Shown here: piece by piece, positions 28,192 through 36,373 of the stretch
How the letters are laid out: each line of letters opens with the position of its first letter
Numbering within the stretch: position 1 is the first letter of the stretch
Source: Alitiscatomonas aceti
Lineage (GTDB): Bacteria > Bacillota > Clostridia > Lachnospirales > Lachnospiraceae
Direction: 5' to 3'
Assembly: GCF_025567195.1 (NCBI RefSeq)
Contig: NZ_JAOQJF010000005.1
Coordinates: 83,685 to 147,684, forward strand
DNA: 64,000 nucleotides
The notes under the pieces: generated by a model
The model's input: only the letters and a program-made list of their open reading frames with translations
The model's database searches: none
Told to the model about the DNA's origin: nothing
Translations under genes and position numbers: made by a program

Positions 28192-28221
28192 ATCATAACT
28201 CATTCTGTCATGATATGTCAA
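28192..28221 (-). promoter_or_regulatory. Promoter of the polyamine-operon leader, with overlapping dyad
   Basis: TTGACA, 18-bp spacer, TATGAT on the minus strand. A perfect ATATCAT-N13-ATGATAT inverted repeat spans the spacer and -10, a possible repressor site. Just upstream, after glsA, is a CTCACTGG/CCAGTGAG stem without a T-tract. Confidence 0.75.
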
Positions 28222-28313
28222 GCGGTTTTTGATTCCCGTCCCGGCAGGCCCCTTCCCGGCCGCTGGAATCCACGGCTCACTGGAAGGCCAGTGAGCGGCA
28301 GCGCTGCCGGAGA

Positions 28314-29231
28314 TCACTGCTCGGCTGCGAACATATGAAGGTTCAGCTCCTTGGAAAGGTACTCCAGGACATGGCTTCCGCCGATGCTGTTGCCCTTTTC
28401 ATTGAGGGCCGGTCCATAGATGCCGATGCCCATGCGCTTTTCCACCACGGCCAGGATGCCGCCGCCGACGCCGCTCTTGGAGGGGATCCCCACCCGGACG
28501 GCGAACTCGCCGGAGCCGTCGTACATGCCGCAGGTCAGCATAATGGTCTTGGCCACCTGGACGGCGTATTTGTCAATGAGCCGTTCTCCCGTCTCCGGAT
28601 GCCGGCCTCCGTTGGACAGCACCAGCCCCAGGCCGGCCAGGCTCTCTGCCGTGACGCTTAAGGAACACATCCGCGTATAAAGCTCCAGGCTCTTTTCCAC
28701 ATCGCTTTCCAGGATGCCCTTGCTCTGGAGCAGGTAGGCGATGGCCCGGTTCCTGGCACAGTGGTCCATCTCAGACCGGAATACCTTTTCGTCCATGACG
28801 ATGTCCTTGTCCAGACAGAGGCGTCTGGCGTAATTCAGCATATCCTCAAAGCTCACGTCGGGCACCAGATAGCCGGCAGTGGTGATGGCTCCTGCATTGA
28901 TCATGGGATTAAAAGGCTTGTCGCTGGTAAGATCCAGCTTTACCAGAGAGTTGAACGCGTCGCCCGAAGGCTCCATGTTCATCTTCTCAAACACCTTATT
29001 GAACCCGCAGTGCTGGAGCGCCACCATCAGGGTAATCACTTTGGAGATACTCTGGATCGTAAACCGCTCCTTCGTGTCTCCGGCGGAAAACGTTTCCATT
29101 CCCCTGGTCCGGATGCAGACGCCCAGATGGTTTTTATCTGCTTTGGCCAGCTCCGGGATATAGGAGGCGCACTCCCCCTCCGGAATATATTTCCGTCCGA
29201 TCTCCAATGCATTTTCAAGTATTTTCTGCAT
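28314..29231 (-). CDS. glsA: Glutaminase (serine-dependent beta-lactamase-fold type)
   Basis: 305 aa. Hydrolyses glutamine to glutamate and ammonia. It has YIPELAKADKNHLGVCI, the Ser-x-x-Lys catalytic motif in TIQSISKVITL, NPMINAGAITTAGYL, and GIPSKSGVGGGILAV near the C-terminus. Length matches E. coli YbaS/YneH. RBS GAGGTGAAAAC. It is the last gene of an operon with a peptidase-like M20 enzyme and a two-part membrane protein, suggesting release of glutamate from imported conjugates. Confidence 0.95.
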   Translation of the reverse strand: MQKILENALEIGRKYIPEGECASYIPELAKADKNHLGVCIRTRGMETFSAGDTKERFTIQSISKVITLMVALQHCGFNKVFEKMNMEPSGDAFNSLVKLDLTSDKPFNPMINAGAITTAGYLVPDVSFEDMLNYARRLCLDKDIVMDEKVFRSEMDHCARNRAIAYLLQSKGILESDVEKSLELYTRMCSLSVTAESLAGLGLVLSNGGRHPETGERLIDKYAVQVAKTIMLTCGMYDGSGEFAVRVGIPSKSGVGGGILAVVEKRMGIGIYGPALNEKGNSIGGSHVLEYLSKELNLHMFAAEQ

Positions 29232-29273
29232 GTTTTCACCTCTATTTTCCTGCCGGCTTTCTGCCCGCAGGGT

Positions 29274-30707
29274 TTATTCGTTCAGTCTCGGTCCCACGCC
29301 GTCTGGGATCGGGCATTCATAGATGCCGCCAGTCTCTCCAAGCCACTCTTCCCTGGCTCTCTTTACCAGTTCCGGATCCTCAAAGAGCATGATCCCGGCC
29401 AGTGCCATGGCCTTCCCTGCCGTCAGCATGGCTTTGTGGGCGATCTCCGTATTTCCATGGGCCGTCATCTGCCAGGTATGGGCCGCTGTTCCGAAGGTGG
29501 CCGTGGCCGTGGTCAGCTGGGCCGTAGGCATCACATAGCTGGCATCCCCCACATCGGTGGAGCCAGGCAGCACCCTGCCTGCCCATACCAGCGGCTCGAT
29601 CCTTGTATTCAGCGGCCGCTCCATAAAGGCCTCCGCCTCCTGGCCATATTTTTTCTTCACAGCCGCCTTTTTGGCCTCCAGCTCATCGGCTGTGGCCGTT
29701 TCTGTAAAGAACCTTTTCGCCAGGGCAAAATCGGCCTCATCAAACTCTGGTCCCCCAACCTCTTCCAGGGCCTCGTAAAGCACCTCCGAAAGGACATGGT
29801 TGGGGATAAAATCAGAAAGTCCCGCATAAAGCTCATAGGTCATTTCCGTTCCGGTCATCTTTGCAGCTCCCTCGGCCACATCAATGACCCGCTTATAGAT
29901 CTCCTGAACCTGCCAGGACTTGGGAGCGCGGATAAAGTAGTGGACCCGGCTGTGGCCCTGTACCACATTGGGGGCAATGCCTCCCACATCCCGGTACGCG
30001 TAGTGGATCCTGGCGTCGGAGATAATGTGCTCTCTTAAGTAGTTGACGCCCACGCTCATGAGCTCGGCGGCATCCAGAGCAGAGCGGCCCAGCTCCGGCG
30101 CAGCGGCAGCGTGGGAAGTAACGCCCTTGAAATTAAAGAACACGCTCACATTGGCCAGGGAGGAGGTGGTCCATACGGCATTGGCCGTATCCGGATGCCA
30201 GGTCAGGGCCGCATCCACGCCTTCAAAGATCCCGTCTCTGGCCATGATGGTCTTTCCGTTTCCCTTTTCCTCACTGGGACATCCAAACAGGATCACGGTC
30301 CCCTTCCCCGGATTCTCCTCCAGGTATGCCTTCACTGCCAGGGCTGCAGCCAGGGTCCCCGCGCCTAAAAGGTTGTGGCCGCAGCCATGGCCGTCGGGAT
30401 TTTCCCCGCAGACTGGCTTTCTCTCTGTGCAGCCGCCCACCTGGGAAAGCTCCGGAAGCGCGTCGTACTCGGCCAGAAAGCCCACCACCGGCTTTCCGTT
30501 TCCGTAGGTGGCCTTAAAGGCCGTGGGCATTCCGGCAATGCCCATCTCCACTGCAAAGCCCTCCTTCTCCAGGACCTGCTGGTACAGCTTTGCCGTTTCG
30601 AACTCATGGAAGCCTGTCTCCGCAAAATCAAAGATCCGGTCGCTGACCTCCACCACCAGATCCTGCTTCCGGCTGATGGCATTTAACACAAACTCTTTCC
30701 TGTTCAT
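29274..30707 (-). CDS. M20-family amidohydrolase (AbgB-like)
   Basis: 477-aa cytoplasmic metallo-amidohydrolase. Metal-site motifs: DGHGCGHNLLGAG, FGCPSEEKGNGK, WHPDTANAVW, and AAHTWQMTAHGN near the C-terminus. It resembles the p-aminobenzoyl-glutamate hydrolase subunit AbgB and N-acyl-amino-acid amidohydrolases more than the IAA-conjugate type. RBS AAAGGAGCATCATT. It lies between a two-component membrane protein and glutaminase. A paralogue near 61 kb shares the domain order but is broken. Confidence 0.9.
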   Translation of the reverse strand: MNRKEFVLNAISRKQDLVVEVSDRIFDFAETGFHEFETAKLYQQVLEKEGFAVEMGIAGMPTAFKATYGNGKPVVGFLAEYDALPELSQVGGCTERKPVCGENPDGHGCGHNLLGAGTLAAALAVKAYLEENPGKGTVILFGCPSEEKGNGKTIMARDGIFEGVDAALTWHPDTANAVWTTSSLANVSVFFNFKGVTSHAAAAPELGRSALDAAELMSVGVNYLREHIISDARIHYAYRDVGGIAPNVVQGHSRVHYFIRAPKSWQVQEIYKRVIDVAEGAAKMTGTEMTYELYAGLSDFIPNHVLSEVLYEALEEVGGPEFDEADFALAKRFFTETATADELEAKKAAVKKKYGQEAEAFMERPLNTRIEPLVWAGRVLPGSTDVGDASYVMPTAQLTTATATFGTAAHTWQMTAHGNTEIAHKAMLTAGKAMALAGIMLFEDPELVKRAREEWLGETGGIYECPIPDGVGPRLNE

Positions 30708-30745
30708 AATGATGCTCCTTTCCGTTTCTTCCTTGTCCAGTTTCT

Positions 30746-31417
30746 TTATCCAATGATCTTTTTCTTAAACAGCGAGTAGGAATACAGTGCTGAAAGTACG
30801 ATCACTCCCACCATGATATAGCTCTGATTGCTGGAGAAAAAGCTCCTGCCCACCACAAAGATCAGGATCACCGGCAGGATCATGGGCACGATGGCCTGCT
30901 TCGGCGCCTTTAAGATATATGGGAACAACAAGGCGCCGATGAGGGCAGGCACCATGTTCTGGAATGCGGGCTGTAAAAACGGATTGTTGTAGACCGGTTC
31001 AAAGATCGGAGCCAGGAACAGCATTCCTAAAAATACGATAGCCGTAGTCACAAATGTGGAGGCAGCTACGGCGATCATAGCCACCACGTCAGCCTTTTCA
31101 CTGCCCGGCGCGTGACCGGCCACCTCCATGGCGTTGACAGCCGCCGGAACCTTCATATTGCTCACATTGCCGGTCACACAGGCCATATAAAGGGCGCCGC
31201 TGCCGATGATGGGCATAAAGGACAGGTTCTCACAGATCCCGCTGATACTGAAGGTCAGAAGGATCGGAAACGCATTCTGTAAGATCTGCGGAATATTCAT
31301 GGGGATATGGTTGACCATGGCCAGCACAAAGGGAACGGCCATGAAGCTTACCAGGGCACAGATCACCGTGAATCTGCCGATGGTATGGATCCGGTCGTGA
31401 AAACTTCTTTCTTTCAT
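30746..31417 (-). CDS. Polytopic membrane protein, partner of the DUF5058-like protein
   Basis: 223 aa with about six TM helices (FTVICALVSFMAVPFVLAMV, ALLFPYILKA, IVPMILPVILIFVVG). The loop FSISGICENLSFMPIIGSGA may be a substrate-site element. It lies 12 bp after the DUF5058-like gene with AGGAGGAAG before the ATG, so the two probably form one transporter. I do not know a characterised member. Position beside the M20 enzyme suggests import of N-acylated or glutamate-containing substrates; this is inference. Confidence 0.7.
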   Translation of the reverse strand: MKERSFHDRIHTIGRFTVICALVSFMAVPFVLAMVNHIPMNIPQILQNAFPILLTFSISGICENLSFMPIIGSGALYMACVTGNVSNMKVPAAVNAMEVAGHAPGSEKADVVAMIAVAASTFVTTAIVFLGMLFLAPIFEPVYNNPFLQPAFQNMVPALIGALLFPYILKAPKQAIVPMILPVILIFVVGRSFFSSNQSYIMVGVIVLSALYSYSLFKKKIIG

Positions 31418-31429
31418 CTTCTCTTCCTC

Positions 31430-32143
31430 CTAAACGATCATTGCATTGACAATACAGGATGCGAACATTCCCACCAGCATGCTTAAGGGGAATGCGAACT
31501 CCTTCAGCTTTTTGCGGCCGGCAGCCAGCTTATTGACACCGATGGCCGTGACTCCGGCCACCAGGATCGCAGCGACCGCCGGAAGGCTGGAAAAGTTTGT
31601 CAGATGGGGGGCTGCCATGGTGCCGTACATTCCCAGGAACATGGCCGTGGTAATAACGGGAACCAGAGCTGCGTTGCCGCTCTTTAAGGATTCCACCTTT
31701 TTGTCATAGCTCTTTAAGAAGAATACGTTGAAGATGTTTCCTCCAAGGATACCGATGGTGACCACAAAGAGGATGAATACAAATACGTCCACCGGGATCT
31801 CTCCTGCGGTGATGGATTCCAGGCCGAAAGCCTCTGCCGCCATATTGGCCACCATAGTCTCGTAGACAGCGGAGCCTACGACGCTTAAGCGAAGCCAAGG
31901 GAAATACCGCCCAAGGGCCGGTACCAGCAGCAGATAGCTCACGATAATGGGGAGTGACGGAATGATGGAAAAGATGGCGCTGCTCCGCGCAGCCTCCTTC
32001 ATTTCCTCTTTGGTCATGTTCAGCTCTTTTCCGCGTTTAAAAGCGGCTGCCATGAAGATCACGGGCTGCAGCAGAACGATCAGGATCGTGAGCCCGCAAA
32101 GGACCGCCATTAACGGGCTGTTGGCCAGTTTCAGATGTGTCAT
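31430..32143 (-). CDS. DUF5058-like polytopic membrane protein
   Basis: 237 aa with about six hydrophobic helices (LMAVLCGLTILIVLLQPVIF, LPIIVSYLLLVPAL, VFVFILFVVTIGILGGN). A cytosolic loop EMKEAARSSAIFSIIPSLP and the segment YGTMAAPHLTNFSS stand out. I recall this architecture as DUF5058, of unknown function. First gene of the operon, RBS AGGAGGAAAAAAGT, behind a good promoter and divergent from a LysR gene. Probably one half of a two-subunit permease. Confidence 0.7.
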   Translation of the reverse strand: MTHLKLANSPLMAVLCGLTILIVLLQPVIFMAAAFKRGKELNMTKEEMKEAARSSAIFSIIPSLPIIVSYLLLVPALGRYFPWLRLSVVGSAVYETMVANMAAEAFGLESITAGEIPVDVFVFILFVVTIGILGGNIFNVFFLKSYDKKVESLKSGNAALVPVITTAMFLGMYGTMAAPHLTNFSSLPAVAAILVAGVTAIGVNKLAAGRKKLKEFAFPLSMLVGMFASCIVNAMIV

Positions 32144-32233
32144 ACTTTTTTCCTCCTAAAATTTCCCGTTCCGGAAAGATGGATACGGACCGATCCATTT
32201 GGGTTGACAGATATCCCAAACAGTCATACACTG

Positions 32234-32262
32234 ATTATATGAAAATCGGTGAATTTTGACAA
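32234..32262 (-). promoter_or_regulatory. Promoter of the DUF5058/M20/glsA operon
   Basis: TTGTCA, 17-bp spacer, TATAAT on the minus strand, in the divergent gap with the LysR gene. Predicted start is about 80 bp upstream of the first gene. Confidence 0.75.
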
Positions 32263-32314
32263 ATACCCCATTTTCATTACGACATAACTATTTCATTATG
32301 GATGGAGGAATTTC

Positions 32315-33338
32315 ATGAATCTACAGCATCTGGAATACCTGATCGAAATTGAAAACTGCGGTTCTATTTCCAAGGCAGCCAGACGCCTTTTCGTCACCCA
32401 GCCCTACTTAAGCCGGATCCTTAAGGAGGTGGAGTCGGAATATGGGATCACAGTCTTTACCCGTGAAAAGACCGGGATCACCCCCACAGACAGCGGACGG
32501 CTGTTCCTGGATATGGCCAGGGACCTGTTAGACGATGCCGGCAACTTTCAAAGGATCTTCCGGGAACGGGCCGACCATTACCGTCTGAGAGTCTCGGCCT
32601 GTACCTGCTCCCACCCCAACGACGCGTTTATCCGCATGGTGAAATCCATTCCGGACATACCGCTCCGGTTCTCATACAGAGAAAGCTCCCCCCCGCATCG
32701 TCATCGGAGATGTCTATTCCAACCGGGCTGATGTGGGAGTTCTTATGTATCTGGCCCACACCCGCAGCCAGATCGAAGAGCTTTTGTCCTTCCGCCACCT
32801 GGAGGAGCATTTTCTCTTCTCCTCCCGGGCCCAGCTCTTCTGCCGGGAGGACCACCCGATCTTAAAGGAAAAGGATTCTCTGACCATGGAAAAGATCTGC
32901 CAGTACAATTTTGCCCTGTATCCGGTGGAGGCGGGAAATGCCCGGGCCCTGGAGAGCGTCTACAACAATATGGATCTGAATTTCATCAACTGGAACCAGA
33001 TCCGGCAGATCGTCTACGTGGAGAGCCGTTCCGCCCTCCACACGCTGCTCCTGCGCACCGACTATCTCGGCGTCGGGATCCTGCCGATTCTGGACCAGGA
33101 GAAAAATTATCATATCGTATCCATTCCGCTGCCGGACAGCATCCTGTCCGCAGAAAAAGGGCGTTCCAATTATATCTGCAGCTATATCTTCCCCAAAGGA
33201 AAGGAGCTTCCCAAGGCTGCCAGGGCATACATTACCTTTCTGGAACAGTGCTATGGGCAGAATTCTGATTATATCCGACAGATGCCTGAGGCCCAAAAAA
33301 GCATGGAAGAAATCCGGCGGCTGGAGGAAGAGGATTAA
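32315..33338 (+). pseudogene. LysR-family regulator interrupted by a +1 frameshift in a C7 run
   Basis: The first frame gives MNLQHLEYLIEIENCGSISK and a complete HTH plus the start of the effector domain, then stops after 138 codons. The second frame resumes at RIVIGDVYSNRADVGVLMYL and runs to the normal end (EEIRRLEEED). The break is at a run of seven C (32688-32694); removing one C restores a 340-aa protein. It could be a sequencing error, a true loss or a phase-variable tract. Divergent from the DUF5058/M20 operon, which it presumably regulated. Confidence 0.85.
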
Positions 33339-33344
33339 ACCGCA

Positions 33345-33392
33345 GGGCTGCCGCAAAAAAGCTGGTTCTCAGCTTCCCTTCTGCGGCAGCCC
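33345..33392. terminator. Large hairpin between the LysR gene and phosphoglucomutase
   Basis: GGGCTGCCGCA/TGCGGCAGCCC (11 bp) with an inner AAGCTG/CAGCTT stem. It sits between convergent genes. The outer arm GGGGCTGCCGCAGAAG recurs at about 51552. Confidence 0.65.
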
Positions 33393-33407
33393 CTTCGGTT
33401 CGCTTTT

Positions 33408-35144
33408 TTACAGCATCTTATTTACAAGCTCTGTCAGCTCTGCTCCCATCTTTTCGGATCTTGCGTCTGCGTCCTCCATGGAAGTTCCCTTCACTCCATA
33501 GTAAAACTTGATCTTAGGCTCCGTACCGGACGGGCGGACGCAAAGCCATGCGCCGTCGTTCATCTCATAATAGAGCACGTTAGCAGAGGGAAGGCCTGTG
33601 GGACGGACAGCGCCCGAAGCCATGTCCATAATGGTCCCGGCCTTATAATCCCGGGCCGCAGTTACTGTATAGTCTCCCAGGGTCTTAGGCGGCTCCTGGC
33701 GGAAGTTTTCCATGATCTCCTGGATCTTTGCCAGACCCTCGATGCCCTTTAAGCCGATGGATTTTACGGTGTCCTTATAGTAGCCGTACTTCTCATACAT
33801 GGCCACCATGGCATCCCATAAGGTCATTCCCTTTTCTTTATAATAAGCGGCAGCCTCGCAGAGTGCGGCGGTAGCGGAGATAGCGTCCTTATCCCGGGCA
33901 TAGGTACCGATCAGGCAGCCATAGCTTTCTTCCATGCCGAACATATAGGTGCCTTTTCCTGTCTGCTCCTCCTTTAAGATCTGCTGGCCGATATACTTAA
34001 AGCCTGTGAGCACCTCCACCAGCTCGCAGCCGTAATGCTCTGCCACGGCGTTCACCAGGTTGGTAGTCACGATGGATTTGATGACCTGTCCGTCTGCCGG
34101 GATCTGGCCCTTGGCCTGCTTCTGGCCCAGCACATAATCGCATAACAGGGAACCGGACATGTTTCCGGTCAGAGGATGGTATTCCCCGGTCTTTGCATCC
34201 TTTACGTAAACGCCCAGACGGTCTGCGTCGGGATCAGTGGCCAGGACCAGATCGGCGTTCTTCTCCTTCGCCAGCTTTAAGCCCAGGGCAAAGGCCTCCT
34301 CCGCCTCCGGGTTGGGGTAGCTGACCGTGGGGAAGTTTCCATCGGGCAGCTCCTGCTCCGGAACCACGTATACATTTTCAAAGCCCAGCTCCTTCATGAC
34401 CCGTCTGGCCGGAATATTTCCGGTGCCGTGGAGAGGAGTGTAAATAATGGTGATGTCCTTCTGCATCCGGTCAATGGCGTCCTGGTTCACCACCTGGGCC
34501 TTTACGTTCTCAATATATTTATCGTCGATCTCTTTGCCGATCACCTGGAATTTTCCGGATCTTAAGGCCTCCTCCTCCGAGGTGGTCTTTACTGTGGAAA
34601 GATCCTCGATGGCCAGGACCTCCTCCAGCACGCCCTTATCATGGGGCGGGGTGAACTGGGCGCCATCCTCCCAGTATACCTTATAGCCGTTGTATTCCGG
34701 AGGATTGTGGCTGGCAGTGATATTGATGCCGGCGATGCAGCCCAGCTCACGGACCGCAAAGGAAAGCTCCGGCGTGGGGCGCAGGGATTCAAACTTGTAG
34801 GCCTTGATCCCGTTGGCCGCCAGGGTCATGGCTGCCTCCATGGCAAATTCCGGGGACATCCTCCGGGAATCAAAGGCAATGGCAACGCCCTTTTCCTCTC
34901 CGCCCTGTTTTTTTATATAATTGGCAAGGCCCTGGGTCGCCCGGCGGACTGTATAAATATTCATACGGTTGATGCCCGCGCCGATGATGCCGCGCAGGCC
35001 CGCGGTACCGAACTCCAGATCCATATAGAACCGCTCTTTGATCTCATTTTCATCGTCTGCAATGGCCCTCAGCTCATTTTTCGTATCCTCGTCGAAATAC
35101 GGGTCCGCAAGCCACTGTTCATAGATCTTCATGTAATCTTTCAT
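33408..35144 (-). CDS. Phosphoglucomutase/phosphomannomutase (alpha-D-phosphohexomutase family)
   Basis: 578 aa, the long PgcA-like form. Phosphoserine loop TASHNPPEYNGYKVYW, metal loop TDPDADRLGV, sugar-binding loop GMEESYGCLIG, and phosphate-binding RPSGTEPKIKFYY at the C-terminus. It interconverts glucose-1-phosphate and glucose-6-phosphate (or the mannose pair). The start ATG follows GAGGGAGTG; an upstream in-frame start 45 bp earlier has no RBS. A TATAAT lies at 35207-35212 but its -35 is weak. Confidence 0.93.
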   Translation of the reverse strand: MKDYMKIYEQWLADPYFDEDTKNELRAIADDENEIKERFYMDLEFGTAGLRGIIGAGINRMNIYTVRRATQGLANYIKKQGGEEKGVAIAFDSRRMSPEFAMEAAMTLAANGIKAYKFESLRPTPELSFAVRELGCIAGINITASHNPPEYNGYKVYWEDGAQFTPPHDKGVLEEVLAIEDLSTVKTTSEEEALRSGKFQVIGKEIDDKYIENVKAQVVNQDAIDRMQKDITIIYTPLHGTGNIPARRVMKELGFENVYVVPEQELPDGNFPTVSYPNPEAEEAFALGLKLAKEKNADLVLATDPDADRLGVYVKDAKTGEYHPLTGNMSGSLLCDYVLGQKQAKGQIPADGQVIKSIVTTNLVNAVAEHYGCELVEVLTGFKYIGQQILKEEQTGKGTYMFGMEESYGCLIGTYARDKDAISATAALCEAAAYYKEKGMTLWDAMVAMYEKYGYYKDTVKSIGLKGIEGLAKIQEIMENFRQEPPKTLGDYTVTAARDYKAGTIMDMASGAVRPTGLPSANVLYYEMNDGAWLCVRPSGTEPKIKFYYGVKGTSMEDADARSEKMGAELTELVNKML

Positions 35145-35238
35145 GTGCTTTTTCACTCCCTCAATCTTTCTTTTTGTCCGCAGAACCAAAGTTGTCTCAT
35201 GGTGCCATTATACTTCATTTATCTGAAAAAAGAAAGCA

Positions 35239-36225
35239 TTAAATAATGCCGTCCACAAACCGTTTCCGGTTCTTTTCCTGGGCCTTCAGGCTTTCGATCT
35301 TTTCCGTATTCCTGGCCGGGATCCATGCTTTATTGGCATTATAATAGAAGTTGATCTGCTTCCAGTATTTCTCCGGATACAGGAACATGAAATACAGGCA
35401 CTCCCGCTCCATCCGGCTCATGGGAAGCACCCGCTCATATGCCTCCAGCATCCCATTTCCCAGCCCGCAGTCCCAGTTGTGCTTCTCCATGACCTTCCGC
35501 ATGAAATAATAAAGATCCTCCACCTGGAGCCCCAGATGCATCCGTCCGAACCCGGTGACGGCCACATAATCCCGTCCCATGAGAATATGGTGCTGGTTCA
35601 GCTCCCCGTGGCAGATGGAATACCGCTCCGTCCATCCCTTTTCGTCCCCGGGATACAGCTTTTTCATCCCCTCCGCCGCCAGAACGGCCTGCTGGTAAAA
35701 GGGCTCAAAGCTGGCAATGACGCAGAGCTCAAACTCGTTTTTCTGCTGTTTTCCCCGGATAAAGGCCCTGGCCTTCTTAAGCTCCCTGTTATGCTTTTCC
35801 ATGGCCATAAAAAGAGGCGGGGACACCATGGACTTCATGTTCCACTCCTCCCTGGGCTCCACCTTTCTCAAAAGCTTATGGAGTACGGCGATCTGGCGCA
35901 CCGCAGAAAGGATCTCTCCCGTATCCTTCAGATCGCATTCCCGGTCAGAAAACCAGTCCTTCACCACGTATCTGATTCCGTCGGAGGCAGTGGATAAAAG
36001 CTCTCCCTCTTTATTCCTCACATACTGGTCCACCCTGAGGCTTCCGGCTCCGGCCACGGCCCCCAGCACCAGTTCCTCAAACTCCAGGCGCTTTACGCTG
36101 CCTCTGTATTCCTTCAGAAGCTTCAGCCCCCGGTCCGTCTCAAAGATCCAGGCTCCGCGGCCCTTCCGCATGGACTCCACGTTTAACTCATACTGTCCGG
36201 CCACCTCTGTATTCCAGTCATTCAT
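35239..36225 (-). CDS. CotS-family spore coat/aminoglycoside-phosphotransferase-like protein
   Basis: 328 aa. Start by GGAGGGGATCAGG. It has a degenerate kinase-like fold: an N-terminal YRG/KRLEFEELVLG, central YSICHGELNQHHILMG (the Brenner-like HGxxNxxH catalytic loop of CotS and choline-kinase relatives) and VTGFGRMHLGLQVEDLYYF. CotS-type proteins are spore coat components. The C-terminal YPEKYWKQINFYYNANKAW is typical of clostridial CotS. It points to a sporulating host. Confidence 0.82.
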   Translation of the reverse strand: MNDWNTEVAGQYELNVESMRKGRGAWIFETDRGLKLLKEYRGSVKRLEFEELVLGAVAGAGSLRVDQYVRNKEGELLSTASDGIRYVVKDWFSDRECDLKDTGEILSAVRQIAVLHKLLRKVEPREEWNMKSMVSPPLFMAMEKHNRELKKARAFIRGKQQKNEFELCVIASFEPFYQQAVLAAEGMKKLYPGDEKGWTERYSICHGELNQHHILMGRDYVAVTGFGRMHLGLQVEDLYYFMRKVMEKHNWDCGLGNGMLEAYERVLPMSRMERECLYFMFLYPEKYWKQINFYYNANKAWIPARNTEKIESLKAQEKNRKRFVDGII

Positions 36226-36271
36226 CCTGATCCCCTCCATATCCCTTCTGAACTACTTCCAGAATATGAAA

Positions 36272-36307
36272 GGGCCGGCCAGAATATGAGGACATTTTGG
36301 CCAGCCC
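36272..36307 (-). terminator. Terminator after cca
   Basis: GGGCTGGCCA/TGGCCGGCCC 10-bp stem (with wobble) and 16-nt loop; TTTCAT follows on the minus strand. Confidence 0.55.
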
Positions 36308-36373
36308 ATGGTTTCGCTCACAGATGAAATTTTTTCTGGGATCCCTCCAGTCCGGAAACGCAGACCTTCCCGC

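Noticed and set aside
28057..28317. Minus-strand frame of 86 codons in the polyamine leader
   Set aside because: It begins upstream of and across the promoter, has no SD, and overlaps the structured RNA; not coding by these signs.
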